Translations under genes and position numbers: made by a program
The notes under the pieces: generated by a model
What the model saw: the letters and a program-made list of their open reading frames with translations, nothing else
What the model was told of the DNA's origin: nothing
The model's database searches: none
In this document: positions 37,365 through 49,200 of the stretch, piece by piece
How positions within the stretch are numbered: position 1 is the stretch's first letter
Layout of the letters: the number at the start of each line of letters is the position of its first letter
Assembly: GCA_036346375.1 (NCBI GenBank)
Contig: CM070508.1
Location: 26,294,852-26,358,851 of the forward strand
DNA from: Guadua angustifolia
Lineage: Eukaryota; Streptophyta; Magnoliopsida; Poales; Poaceae
Length of the DNA: 64,000 nucleotides
Direction: 5' to 3'

Positions 37365-39025
37365 TGAAGGATCGAGATGGCGAACAGAGGGGGTGAATGG
37401 TCGCAAATAAATTTTTCCCCAAAATACTCCAACTAAAACCGAGAAAAGATCGCGCAAGGAAATCGTGAAAAACCATAAAAACTGGAGCGACTAGACAACT
37501 ATATGCATCCCTAGTTTACATGAATATTATCCATAAAATATGTGAGGATTTTTCAATCACAATCCTGGTTGTCAAGTGTCCAAAAGAAAGAGAATCAATT
37601 CAAATACTTCTTTTCTAAAAGAGATCAAGCCAAAACACAAAAGTCTCTTTTAGAAAAGCAAAAGCAGATATTTTCAGAATCTGTCTTTAATTTGAACAGG
37701 AGGTTGGTGGGTTTATGCTGCTCACAAAATTATGAGAAATTTTCTCCCTATGAGCAGATGAGTCGTGAAGCTCTCCACCAAAATTCAGATCAAAAAGCCA
37801 AGTATAAAAATCATCATAAATCTATGAACACAGACAGTCAGAAACTTCGGGCAGAAAATTTGGGGCTCGGTTTTCACTTCATAGCACCCAAACTGTGAAA
37901 CCAGTGGACTCCAAACTTTTTCTACAGATGGGTATTGGAGTCCCGCACAATCTCCAACAAGAATCACTCAAGAAGGATTTTTCTAGATTTTTATAAAAAT
38001 CAAAGACTAACTGCTGCGCGAAAAACAAGTTCTAGACAGAACTGGAACTTGAAAGAAGAGATGATCTCTACTCAATCAAAGAGTGCAAAAGAGATGTAAA
38101 ACCATATGAACACACTCAAAACATCCAAGATCAGCATTTAGAAGGAGGGGAGGCAAATCCAAATTGCATGAATGTAGATTGCGGAAAGTAAATGCGTAAT
38201 GTAAATGCTGAATTTAAATTGCGTAAAGTAAAGACATAATGTAAATGCGGAATTTAAATTCACAATGATGCAAAGAAATTTCTTTGTATTTCTGGTGGGA
38301 AGGTTTACAAAGCCTTACTTCATGTGGGCAAAGCTCAAAGGAGCAACTCAAACCTTCAAGGGGAGGAGGCCATCCCTCCACCCCTATTTATACAACTCTT
38401 GGGCCACCTACCACCCTTGGATGAGTCCCTCAACCCTAGGACACTCATCTAAGGGCTAGGATTGACCCACTCACACAGCCATGCAAGGGCTAACCCAAAA
38501 CCCACACACATACTGGGTTTTCTTGCACGGTTTTCAAAGCATACTACCTAGACCCGCTAACCTATCAACTAGACCGCAATCAAGCGGCCCTCATTGATCC
38601 ACGCTGCATCTAGCTAGCATCATCTCCTTTCCTTATCTTCTTGGCTTGCAGGACTCCGTCTCCGGTCATCTTCCGCGATCTCCGACCGTCTGGACCTCCG
38701 GCGCCTCGCCTAGTCCGGTCATCCTCCGCCTCACCATGACCTAGCACCGTCGCCCTGCAACCATCAAAGACAAGGAAAAACCTTTCACATAGCAATGCCC
38801 ACAAATATTTTCAATGATTATCCCACAATCATTAATCAATCATAATTGCGCCCAATGGTCCGGTGCTACTGCCCCCAAGCCGATAGCACTAGGAAAAGCA
38901 ACCAACACTCAAATTGCTTCAATTTGAGGATCCAATTCAAATCAAACTCAATTTCAAATCAATCCAATCACAAATTTTGTCAATTACTCATCACACACAA
39001 GGATAGACCTCCACATGGTCTTTCA
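37365..39025 (-). repeat. 5' LTR of copia element
   Basis: This 1,661-bp LTR has the same tips as 27899-29569 and is closely similar along its length, with short indels. It ends abruptly at ATATTACAATTACC, which belongs to the interrupted CACTA transposon. Confidence 0.85.
38384..38392 (-). promoter_or_regulatory. TATA box in copia 5' LTR
   Basis: The - strand reads TATAAATAG, a consensus-quality TATA box in the transcription direction. Confidence 0.55.
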
Positions 39026-39126
39026 ATATTACAATTACCTCTCCATTTCACTTAATGCTAGCTTTTTTAGTTAGTTCACTTAATTTTCTTGCATCCATTT
39101 CACGCTTTCAAATTTTTTCACCGCAG

Positions 39127-39451
39127 GTCTTAAGACAACTGCTGGGCAACAATTTATGCGGTTACTATGTATGTGAGTTTATGCACACCCAAACCGGAGG
39201 CGTTGACCGCATGCTAAAAGGTGACAAAGGGGTGAGTAAATATAATTACTAGCTTAATAATGCCTAGGTACTCCTTATATCTTGTACAAATTCAAGGATT
39301 GATTAGTTAATAACTTAATGACAAGTGCCTTAATATTTGGTGGAACAAGGTTCGGAACTCTTGCCGGCACGAGTGAGAGCAATCCAAGAACAACTTATCG
39401 GCTTCATTTACGATGAGGTCATAAATCCAAAAGGCGAGTTTCACGAACCAA
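39127..39451 (+). pseudogene. C-terminal exons of CACTA-encoded protein (Ulp1-protease-like)
   Basis: One exon (39127-39231) follows an acceptor CACCGCAG and reads VLRQLLGNNLCGYYVCEFMH; the N-L-C-G-Y-Y-V-C-E-F block is typical of the Ulp1/C48 peptidase-like end of many CACTA proteins. A donor GTGAGT follows. A second piece (about 39340-39451) reads VEQGSELLPARVRAIQEQLI and then DEVINPKGEF, a usual tail of these proteins. They belong to the element that starts at 14380, and exons that should lie between 18821 and 39026 were lost. Confidence 0.65.
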
Positions 39452-39763
39452 ATGTAAATAGGTGAGGCCCTTTGATAAGGACCGGTGAACTGTTGGAGTC
39501 GACATCTATGGCTAGGAAGAGCAATGCATGTAAAAGATCCCAATGAACAGAAGGAAAAGAAAGACTAAAGTTGTAATTAAAGTTGTTAATGAATGTTCTG
39601 TGATCCTGATGAACAGAAGAACTAATATATGTACATATTGTAATGCATTAGTTGTAATTAAAGTTGTTAATGAATGTTGTTCTGTGATTTAATTATCAGT
39701 CAATTGTGCATGATTGATTATATGTGCTTTAATTGGTTGTACACACACATATAATAGCTAGTG

Positions 39764-39764
39764 G

Positions 39765-39799
<35 letters not shown>

Positions 39800-39808
39800 C
39801 ACACACAT
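39764..39808. repeat. compound AC/AT microsatellite
   Basis: (AC)n at 39764-39785 is followed by (AT)n to about 39799 and (AC)n to about 39807, all inside the CACTA right arm. These are likely replication-slippage repeats. Confidence 0.9.
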
Positions 39809-39829
39809 TATATACGGCTCATAGCTCAT

Positions 39830-40036
39830 CAATATCGGTTGGAGAAATCAACCGGTACTGATAAGGGCCTCACAGGCTAGTGCCACGTGTGGCCTCCAAC
39901 TGTCTTGATACTCTATCGATGCCGGTGAAACAGGACTAATGCCCTTGAGCATCGGTCCGGATGGCTTTATGACGGTTCAAAAACCGGTACTAAAGACCGT
40001 TTTTAACCGGTACTGAAGGCCAGTTCGATAGTAGTG
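39830..40036. repeat. right terminal and subterminal repeats of large CACTA
   Basis: The motif ACCGGTACT recurs in both orientations near 39850, 39983 and 40008, and the end GAAGGCCAGTTCGATAGTAGTG is the inverted partner of the left end at 14380. AGG follows directly. Confidence 0.8.
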
Positions 40037-40039
40037 AGG

Positions 40040-40440
40040 GGTCATATCAATACACTGTTTGGTACGACATTTTATTAAGACTTTAGTGGACTGTTAGTCC
40101 TTTTAATTATGCTTATATACATTTTGGAAACAATACTTTATCATGTTATTATCTAGAATTAATAATGTCACAAAAAAGTTTGGTAACACTGCAAATATTT
40201 CAACAATCATGTAGAACCTTTTAGACAACATGTTGTACTAATCAAGCTCCTCCTTCTCTGAAGTTGTCATTGACATCGATAGTTTTGGCTCAACTAAAGT
40301 TTACACATTGAAGATTTCATTGTGGAACAAGAAATGTTGGACCAAATCAGCATTTAGATCGGTGCTGAGTTGAAGGCCAAACTAAAGGAACAAAATGCTG
40401 AATCATCTCGACACCAAGTGGTATGAGGAACATGCTAAGG
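40040..40440. other. unassigned spacer
   Basis: This is AT-rich DNA between the CACTA end and the Harbinger remnant. A weak open stretch before 40440 may be the remnant's upstream part; nothing else is recognised. Confidence 0.4.
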
Positions 40441-40990
40441 GATCATGAAGCTACCAATAGGGAGTTTCTGGCCAATTACTTCTCAGAACATCCTTTATAC
40501 ACTGATGAAATGTTTCGTAGAAAGTTTCAAATGACAAGACCCATATTCCAACGAATTTGTGTGAGCCTTTGAAGGGTGGGATCCCTATTTCACTTATAGG
40601 GTTGATGCCACTTATAGAGTAGACTGGGGCTCTCGCCACTGTAGAAATGTACAAACACAATTCATATGTTAACATATGGAACCCCTACCGACTTACTCTA
40701 TGTGGTAATAATGATTGGTCCAAGCACTACATTGGTGTGTTTGGGCAAGTTTGTGCAAGGGGTGATTAAAAGTTTGGCGAAGAGTACTTGCGACCCCACG
40801 AAGTGGAGCGATTGCTTCAGATTAGTGAGTCTCTTGGCTTCTATGGCATGCTAGGGAGTATACTGCATGCATTGGTAGTGGTAGAAAATGTCTAGTCACA
40901 TGTAGGGGCCAATTCATTCGTGGTGATCATGATGTTCCTACTATGATTCTCGAAGCAGTTACTTCATGTGATCTTCGAAATCACTGTGCC
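40441..40990 (+). pseudogene. PIF/Harbinger transposase remnant
   Basis: The + strand reads EFLANYFSEHPLYTDEMFRR then KFQMTRPIFQRICVSL, ending in a stop. After a shift it continues MLTYGTPTDLLYVVIMIGPS, and further on fragments resembling MHW and FIRG-DHDVPTMILEAVTSCDL. This order matches the N-terminal and central part of plant PIF/Harbinger (DDE_Tnp_4 type) transposases. Numerous stops show it is old. I could not find its terminal repeats or its TTA/TAA-type target duplication. Confidence 0.75.
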
Positions 40991-41581
40991 TAATTTAAGT
41001 AGCCTTAATATATATTTATATTTTTTTGTTAGTAGAAAATTTCCGTAAGTACTCATTTTTACTAATTAAATTCCAAGCGAATGTTACCATATTTTGAATA
41101 TTTCACTCGTAGTCACAATTTATAAACATGTAATTGTAGAAAAGTAAAATACATAGACGAACATGCTTCTGAAAAAATTAGCAGGCATGCATGCAATTCT
41201 CTCTTTGTCTAATATGTGTGAAATAATCACTTTTCTTATATGCTAACATTTTACTAGTGTAGTACATCCATAATATTAATCGCATAGGCTTGTTTATGTT
41301 TTTGACAAAAAAGCAACACAACAGAGTACAAAATTATAATTTTTTATTGATCACCATGTTCTATATATCATGCAAACGTGGGTATTTATACAAACAATAT
41401 ACAGATAACCCATTATTAAATGTATCTTTAGTATTATCTACAAATAATATAGTACGATGATATAGATAACAACTATCTATGCAACTTTATATGCTTTAGG
41501 CCTCATCTTCCTGCGGAATTCCGACTAAAAATCCGCGCCCTAGTTTAGCTTTTTTGCATCGTGTAACAGCATTTGCACTCA
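40991..41581. other. unassigned AT-rich spacer
   Basis: I see no gene, recognisable repeat or element end here. Confidence 0.5.
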
Positions 41582-41589
41582 CATTTCCA

Positions 41590-42613
41590 TAGGGGTGAAA
41601 ATGGGTCTGGTATTACCCGTCGGGTATCGGATACGGGTAGTGTTTTTATCCGTTTTTTCGGATATGAATTCGGGTATTTTTTCTTAGATCGGATACGGAT
41701 AGTACCCGGATAGCTGAGCGTCGGATTCGGGTCGGATTCAGAGCGAGCACTACCTAGCAAATACCCGAGAATCTCGGGTCGGATATGGGTACCTGGGAGG
41801 TCCACATGCAAGGGAGAGAAAAGAGCAGCTCTGCTGATTTCTCTGGACAGATAGTATTCTAGTACTTATTAAAGCTATCAAATCAAATCAATATTTTATT
41901 AAAATTTTTACACACGTCGGCAAGATGAGGTTTGATATCCAGTAAAAATTTCATAGTAAAATCTTGTGTATAGAAATTACAGTAATTCTGACAATGTGCA
42001 CTATCTGATTTTCTGTTTTCTGAGTTTGATTTAATTTATGACCAAAATGTGTTTAATATTTTATTTATATTTTTATTAAGGTTTATAATTAAAATATTTG
42101 TATTCTATAAAATTTTGAGATTTTTATATTTTACATTTTATTTATAAAAATTCTGACATTGCTATTTTCAGATTTATTTACTTTCAGGTTTTGAATTTGT
42201 AAAATCTTCAAATATAAGTTTTAATTTTTAATATTTTTACCAGAGGTGGATATCAAGTTGATGTCAGCATGGTAAGAATCTTGGCTTCAGAAAAGACATA
42301 TATATTTCTACACAAATCTGACAATATCAAGATTGATATCTTATCTCAGGATTACAATTTCTTTTTAATATATTTTTATCACGTAATTTGATCCTAGATA
42401 GTTTGCGTATTATTCAACTAAGTACCCATTATCCGTATTATACCCATCAGTACAATATCCGGTATCCGTTTTCTGCCCGTTCGTAAATACTCGGTATTCG
42501 TATCCTACCCGATTTTCCACTACCCGTACCTATATCCCTATCCAAAAAAAATAATTAAGATAGAATACAGGATAACCTACTATCCGACCGTATCTATCCC
42601 GTTTTCACCCATA
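41590..42613. mobile_element. non-autonomous hAT (Ac/Ds-type) element
   Basis: The left end reads TAGGGGTGAAAATGGG and the right end, inverted, TATGGGTGAAAACGGG, close to the Ac/Ds end (TAGGGATGAAA). The eight bases CATTTCCA flank it exactly on both sides (41582-41589 and 42614-42621), the 8-bp duplication of hAT elements. Both arms are rich in short ACCCGT/ACGGGT and GGATA/TATCC motifs, like Ds subterminal repeats. The 1,024-bp element is AT-rich in the middle and has no transposase, so it must have moved using another element's enzyme. Confidence 0.92.
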
Positions 42614-42621
42614 CATTTCCA

Positions 42622-45229
42622 TCTTCGAGTGAGAGAAGACCTCATCACCGCTGCAACCTCACTGTCAGGTCAGACAGGGAAACAAGTTACCCCACACGTC
42701 GGTGACTTCACATCACGAAACATGGCATTTCGTGCTTCCGCTCATGGGACAGTTCCGAAGGTCGCCGTCGAGCGCGCGCGGCATTCGCGTCAGGGCGCTC
42801 CCCAATCCCATCGCTCGACCTGGCCGTCATGCTCCTGAGGAATTTACCTACGCTGGGCCCGGACGGTCAGTGGGCTTATGTCCTTGTGCACCGGGCCCAT
42901 GAGTGGCCCCGACGGTGCCCTGGAACAGGAGTAGATGGCAGAGCGTGCAAGGGTGTATGGTACACCTTTAACTTTATTAAAATTCATAAAGTTAGTGAAG
43001 TAGGATATTCTAATACCAGAAATTTATAGGGTTAGAGCTATGGGTATATTAAGAGTATTTAGGTGGGTCAACTTATTTATATTTTAAACTAAAAATAAAA
43101 ACTTAATTAACTTTATTTTAACATACAAGCTTCAAATCTGAGATAAAACTGAAATCTATAACTCTGCCAAACAGGACCCACGTGACGGGGCGAACAATAG
43201 AGATTGGAAATTACTTGTGCACTTGGTCTTCTAGAGCTTGCTGAGGAGATGGGTGCATGACATCCGGGCCCACATGATGGGTGTTCTCGTGTCCCCGAGG
43301 AGCAGCACATGGGCTATGCACTAGTTCGTGAACCGGGTTTACGGAAGGAGTGCGTTGCTTTTCGCTCACGGAGTCTATCCATCCGTCGGGAATTAGGATC
43401 CTCTGTGGCTGCACTGTAGTTGGTGATCGCGCTTTTATAGCCTCAAACTGGTAACCGCCAAACACACGAATTTGCGGACAAATTTTTGCCAAAAATATAG
43501 GACCCTTCAAGTTCACCTTTGGAGAAATGTCCTCATGGAGAGCACACTGCATAATAATTAATAAGTATAGTTAGGGAAATAATTTTTACCATATCTTAAC
43601 GTAGAATTAGTAGCAGAGCAAGAAATTTTAGAAACATAGCCAAGCCAAACTATAGCCACTCGTAACGTTGCTTGTCCACAGGAACTTGCCCAAGAGGAGG
43701 CCAGAATTGGTGGCTTTCATGGTGCCGGTGGCATGCGGAGTGCTCACTATAGAAAGTAGAGTGCTCACCATAGAAAGCAAAAGTTAATCTAAGGGTAAAT
43801 ACATATCGTGTCAACCCGGTGATCTGATACCAAGATGATACAGGGAGTGCTTGATCTTCGTGACGTAGGATCAAGGATAACTTTGGATCTGTAAACCCTG
43901 ACAAACATGATAGCATCAACCACTGTTTCAATATAGCAACCTACGACAAGTGAATTCGTCCAAGAATATACTCATGATCCATGTCTACTCGACTATGTAA
44001 GAAGTAGATGCACCTTTTCTGTAATCACACGAAGAAATTGTAAGAACAACGAAGGTATTTCTAAGAAAATTGCCCAATTCCCAAAAGGCAACGCGTAGCA
44101 TAAATCAGATAATAAACAATATTAGTTGTCTTGAAAATAACGTGGTCTTCACTTACAATAATATATCAAAGGGATTAAGGGGGTGTGCAACCTAGCCTAG
44201 AGTTGGCCAAGGTGGGTCTTACCCTTCTCGACTTTATATCTAACTCAAATTACTAATCTAATTTGGTTAATCTAGGAGCTGATATTTGTCGACCAATTTA
44301 AAAGTAGAAGGAAGCTGATTATAGTTGTCTCGTAATGCAGTGAAATAGAGATGACCTTCTAAGTTTTCAAACAAAATTTCAAAAATGCTGCAATCAGAGT
44401 CTATATGTGAGAATTATGACTCTTTATTGTCCAACTCGTCTGGCATTCTAAATTGGATTTTTTTGCTCTTTAAATCCAATTTGATCTTATCTCTTCCTTT
44501 GCTTTCTTGTCTTTTTCCGAATTGGGCCTAAACCTTGCCTTCTTGTACATTGGCTACATGGGCTACTCCCACTTGGGCTTCTTTGGCCGCAAGAGCCTTG
44601 TACGACTTCTAGGCTTTTCATGTGGCTTCTATCCTCCCTTATCTTCTGCTGGGTTCTACCATTGTTTATCGATGTAATTAAGCTCCATTTGATCCTTGGT
44701 AATTCTTCGTACGTAACAAAAAGCAATGGCCCGCTATTAGGTAGTATATTATTCTCATATAACAAAGGAAATTGTCTAAGGAACAAATTCACCTGTTATA
44801 TTTGATGCGGCTTAATAATTCTTTCTAGTTAATTAAGATATTAAATAAAAATGTATTGGATGTTTATCCACACCATTCTCTCCTACGAGAAAAGTTATCC
44901 TCGGTTTTTGCCTCAACTTCTGATAATCTAAAAATATACTAAACAAAGAAGACAATGTGCATGCATGGTATATACATTCATCATTCATCTTGACATTCCC
45001 ATTCAGCGTACGTACGATGATATAGAGCATAATAAAAACTATATGAGATACAAGTCAAATCAGTAATGATAATCATAGGAAATAAACGTATAAGCATGAT
45101 ATATTTAATTGCTAATTATGTTATTATTTTCTATGTATCGTAGATGATAACTATGTGATTTTGATAAATATATCATATCCGTATCACATATGGCATGAAG
45201 ACCTCTTAAATCTAGAACTCACCTAATCA
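42622..45229. other. unassigned intergenic DNA
   Basis: The first 450 bp (42622-43070) are GC-rich and may be low-copy DNA, but I recognise no gene. An open frame on the - strand (43552-43211, 113 codons) has no motif I know. A sequence resembling a tRNA primer site (- strand TGGTATCAGATC, 43821-43832) hints at an old retroelement but lacks matching LTR evidence. The rest is AT-rich. Confidence 0.4.
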
Positions 45230-45877
45230 CCTACTCAGGGCTCGGCGACAACTGCGGCGGAAAACAGAGGAGCTTCTCTCCTCGAGCTACCTCCCGGAGA
45301 TGAGGGCAGACTCAAGGCATACTCGATCGAGGCATAGATGGGCGGGAAGGCTCGGGGCGATGTCCTGGCTGAGCTCGTGTCCGGCGTGGCAACGTAAATG
45401 TGGATGCGGTGAAATAAATGCGGCCGAAAGTACAAAACCACATACGAGATTTTGTTCGGTATTCGATTAGTAGACCGTCTAGGAGGTTGCATTAGGAATT
45501 TAGTTAGGAGTCGGATTGAAGATTAGATTACAAAATAAGTTGTTTTTTCTCTTTATACAACTTGTATAAATCTACTTTAATATTTATACAACTTTTAAAA
45601 AGGACATAGAAGTACCTCTCTTAAAAAATGATTAGGAAATTGATTTAGAGAGGAAATTAGGGGTGCTGTACACGAGTAGTTCTGGGCAGAAGAAAACTAA
45701 ATTGCCTGCGAAAATGATTCGGCCTAAAACACATTTGAAGGAAAGAAATTTGATTTACCAAGTTTCAAATTTTTTAATTCAAGGCAAATTTAGGAAGCAA
45801 AACTTCAAATTCAAAAGGTTTTCTGAAATTACGGAAAACTAGAATTTAAATAAAAAACAAAATTTTGGAATGTTACA
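45230..45877 (-). repeat. LTR-like fragment downstream of the BRN1-like gene
   Basis: The segment ends TTTTGGAATGTTACA, much like the GGGATGTTACA tips of the gypsy LTRs in this window, preceded by the same kind of AT-rich tract (repeated AAATTCAAA-like sequence). It is probably an old solo or truncated gypsy LTR in - orientation. The other tip and a target duplication were not found, so the left edge is approximate. Confidence 0.35.
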
Positions 45878-46216
45878 GCAGATTTGCAGCAAGGATCATA
45901 CATACAGCAAACGCTGGAGGGCGTCAAAAAATCTAAATTGAGCTCACATGAGATGTTTCAGGAGAGGAGGAAAAGAAGGAAACGATTGAATGAATTAATG
46001 TCTGATGTACAATGGATCTGATGGTACAGATGCTACAACTATGCTGCAACGAAATACATAATGTAACAATTTTCACGAATGTGAATTGAACAAAGATACA
46101 CAAGCCCCCACGGACGACACATGGTGGAGGCCAGAGGAAACAGTGTAACGATCAATTGTGTGACATATATGTACCAATTTCCCAGATCGTGTGGGGCATA
46201 CAAAGGTATCGCGCTG

Positions 46217-49200
46217 TCAATAAGGTTTACTGTGCTTGCTGTTGTCTCTCTTGAGTTGTACTTTCAATTTCTTACCACCTAATGGAAATCCATTCATCCT
46301 ACTAATGGCTGCCTGTGCAGAAGCGGGAGAATCGTAGCTTACAAAACCTGCATCCAGTCAAGAACAAATTAACAAACTAAGCTTATACAATCCCTATTCT
46401 CGAAACTCCAGCTAGGAAGAGTGAGTTACCAAAGCATTTACTAACACCAGTTGCCTTGTCTACAAAAACTTTAGCGCTCAATACTCTACCAAAACTCTGA
46501 AATGCATTTGCAAGGTCTTGGTCACCAAATTCTTGTGGGATGTGGTAGATAAATAAATTGGCTCCAGGAGGACCTGTATACATGATAAGTATAATCTAAA
46601 CAAACTTAAGAACTGAAGGGTGAAATAACTAACTTTATAAGTAGTAAAGGATACAAACCCTCTATCTGGGGACCAGGCTTGTTGCTGGTACTTGAAGATG
46701 TGGGGGAAGTAGCATTTACATTTGGAACTTTAATTGAATTGTGAGAATTCGTGTAAGGACGACTATTGATGGCACCACGAGGATATGATCCAGGATACTG
46801 CATACCAGGCACAGCCGGATAAGGGCTGCCTAACTGCACTGAATTAAATGATCTAGGAACCGAATTAGGGGAAAGTTCAGAATTAACACCAGGCATTGAG
46901 CTTCCTTGATTAACAGGCTGAACTATATTCTGGAAGGCAGCTTGATTTTGCATAGGAGATAAAGGGTATTGCATAAGTCCATAGGTTCCTTGTGGCTGCA
47001 CACATCAACAAAACTAGAGTTATATTATGTCACAATGCAAGACAGATCAAATTCAGGGGCTACTGTGGCCCTACAAGCATACCACGCTCAATCCAAGTTC
47101 ACAAAGCATCTGTTTTTTAGAAAAAAAATATATAACTAGCACATTAAGATACCATTGAATCCAAGTTGATGACGCATTTGGTTTTGGCTAAATACTACTA
47201 GCCCATTAAGGAAGCTGGAAAACTGCAGCAGTTCAAATGAATGCCTTTTCTGTTGTGCATGACGATAGTGAACTATTCTGTTTGGCTGTTTGCAACAGTA
47301 AATGTTCAGTAGCATGTCCTTTGACAAGGATTTGTTTCAGAAAACTGAAAATCTGTCGTAAGTTAGGATTACTGCCATTGTAGGATTAGCCTTTTGTTGT
47401 ATGATGCACTATAACCTTTAGATTTTTAAATCATAATTCACCTGGTAGCCATATCCATTATACTGAGGAACATATCCCATCTGTAAAGCTCCAAATAATG
47501 ATGTCTGCTGCATGGCATTTGCATTTGACATATTAGACGACTGCAATTGAGCCTTTTGTGCTTTTCGAGCCTGCCTTTCTTTTTCTGTGTCAGCCCATTT
47601 TATAACCAAAGGTACACTTGAACCCTAACAAAAGATCAGGGCACATCAGGATTTATATAACCAATCATGAAGATGCAGAAGAAAAGGAAATAACTAATAT
47701 AAATGCGTATAACAGTGTCCAATTTCCAATCATTATGTTTTCAAAGTTTTCAAATTCAAAATGCAGCAATAAATTGGACTAGTTTTTTTTTGCCTGGAAA
47801 CGTGCCCAAAACTGGACAGAACTGGCCAGCTTCCAGCTTAGGCTAGTTCTGGTTTCTCAAACCCCGGTTCCCATCGCTCATATAAGATCAAGAATGTCCA
47901 GCTCGAATAGGGCAGCAGAATCCACCACCCATATGGGCTAAAAGCTATTTGTGACTCATCTATGGTTAATCTGATCTGGATGTACAGCTGTATCATGCTT
48001 TGTGTGAGCATAGTTTGCTTTATATATTGAAAACTGCCATGGCACAGCAAATGCAAGATTTTTTTTTTTTTAACAATGTGGTGCTTGGCAAAGTTTTTGG
48101 ACCAGGCTTGCAGTACTGCTCTCTCTTTTTCTATCTATCTTTCTTTTCTTTTTTTTTTTTTTTTTCTTTCTTTTCTTTTTGAGATGCCTTGCAGTACTAC
48201 AACTAAAAAAAACTGGACTGCACAAGCACAACCCAATTATAGTTGGGTACGCATTATGTTTTTCAGGAGAGCCGAAGCATAAGACTATCCCCACAAGTCA
48301 GTACAAATTATTTGGAATACTTAACTTTTCACAAACCTCTATTTGGTGCTTCCCATTTAGAGCTTCAATAGCTGCCACAGCTTGCTCTTTTGTTTCATAC
48401 TTCAGAAAGGCACAGCCGGCTGCAACATCCACAGTTGTTAAGCAAAATGTGCAGAAGGTCTAAAACAAAAATGATCTTCCTTTCAATCAATAGGAAAAGC
48501 AACTCTTTCCACAAGAAAATTTTACCTTTGCTAGTCTGTTGTGAACCTCTCAAAACTTGCAAGTCCTTGATATTCCCATATTTTGTAAACAAATCAGTCA
48601 TCTCAGCATCTGTTACATTTTTTGGGAGCATTCCAATGAACAGTTTGTGCTCTTGAAGCAACAGCATAGACATGTCAGTCGAATGAGGATCAAAATAATA
48701 CTCCAAGCAATGACTGATACACAAATTCGTTATGAATGAAATAATTTTAGAAAGCCTCATACCCAATCTTTCCAACTCTCCATCAGCATATTTTACTTGC
48801 AATGGACTTGAGGCCTGGTTTCAAACAGAGAAAGAATAGAAGGAAAAGAAAAGAACCATTAAGGACAAATAGAAAGAAGTAACAGTGGTCCTACAAAATT
48901 TAAATCAGTGTTTCGTGAATATTTATAGAAGAGATTTAAAAAATCCATGATCACTAAAAGAATTACTAGCCATTGGATTGCCACCGCATATAGTTATTAC
49001 CAGCAAAAATCATATGTAACTATAAATTTTGCCCATAATTAGAAGGACTGGTGTATCACTCAGGTAAGCTAGGGCATCTGCTCTCTTAATTTATTCAAAA
49101 TCATGTTAGTATCATAGATCATATGGTTCAAGGTTTAGGTCCGATCTCTACATCAAAAGGACTCAACAAACATCTGCTGATACTAGCCACATACGACGAT

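Larger units (their letters stand above)
27899..39025 (-). mobile_element. Sirevirus-type Ty1/copia retrotransposon with mismatched flanks
   Basis: In its own direction this element has a 5' LTR (39025-37365), primer site, gag with CCHC knuckle and coiled-coil tail, pol in the order protease, integrase, reverse transcriptase, RNase H (copia order), a long 3' non-coding region with repeated purine tracts, and a 3' LTR (29569-27899). The LTRs are 1,671 and 1,661 bp and closely similar. The sequence left of it is the inside of a gypsy LTR (GAATC) and the sequence right of it is CACTA intron (ATATT). There is no target duplication, so the two ends probably come from two insertions joined by a deletion. 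Genes are broken. Confidence 0.85.
14380..40036 (+). mobile_element. CACTA (En/Spm) transposon enlarged to 25.7 kb by nested insertions
   Basis: The left end reads CACTACTACAGAATTGGCC and the right end reads, on the - strand, CACTACTATCGAACTGGCC, a strong terminal inverted repeat of the CACTA superfamily. The three bases AGG flank both ends (14377-14379 and 40037-40039), as expected for the 3-bp duplication of this superfamily. Inside are subterminal ACCGGTACT-type repeats at both ends, a tnp2-like transposase gene (15623-18821) and C-terminal gene pieces (39127-39451). Between them sit a gypsy element and a copia element. The original CACTA accounts for only about 5.5 kb of the span. Confidence 0.9.

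Noticed and set aside
39741..39808. AC/AT repeats considered as a CRISPR or satellite array
   Set aside because: These are simple dinucleotide runs without spacers or a longer repeat unit: an ordinary microsatellite.
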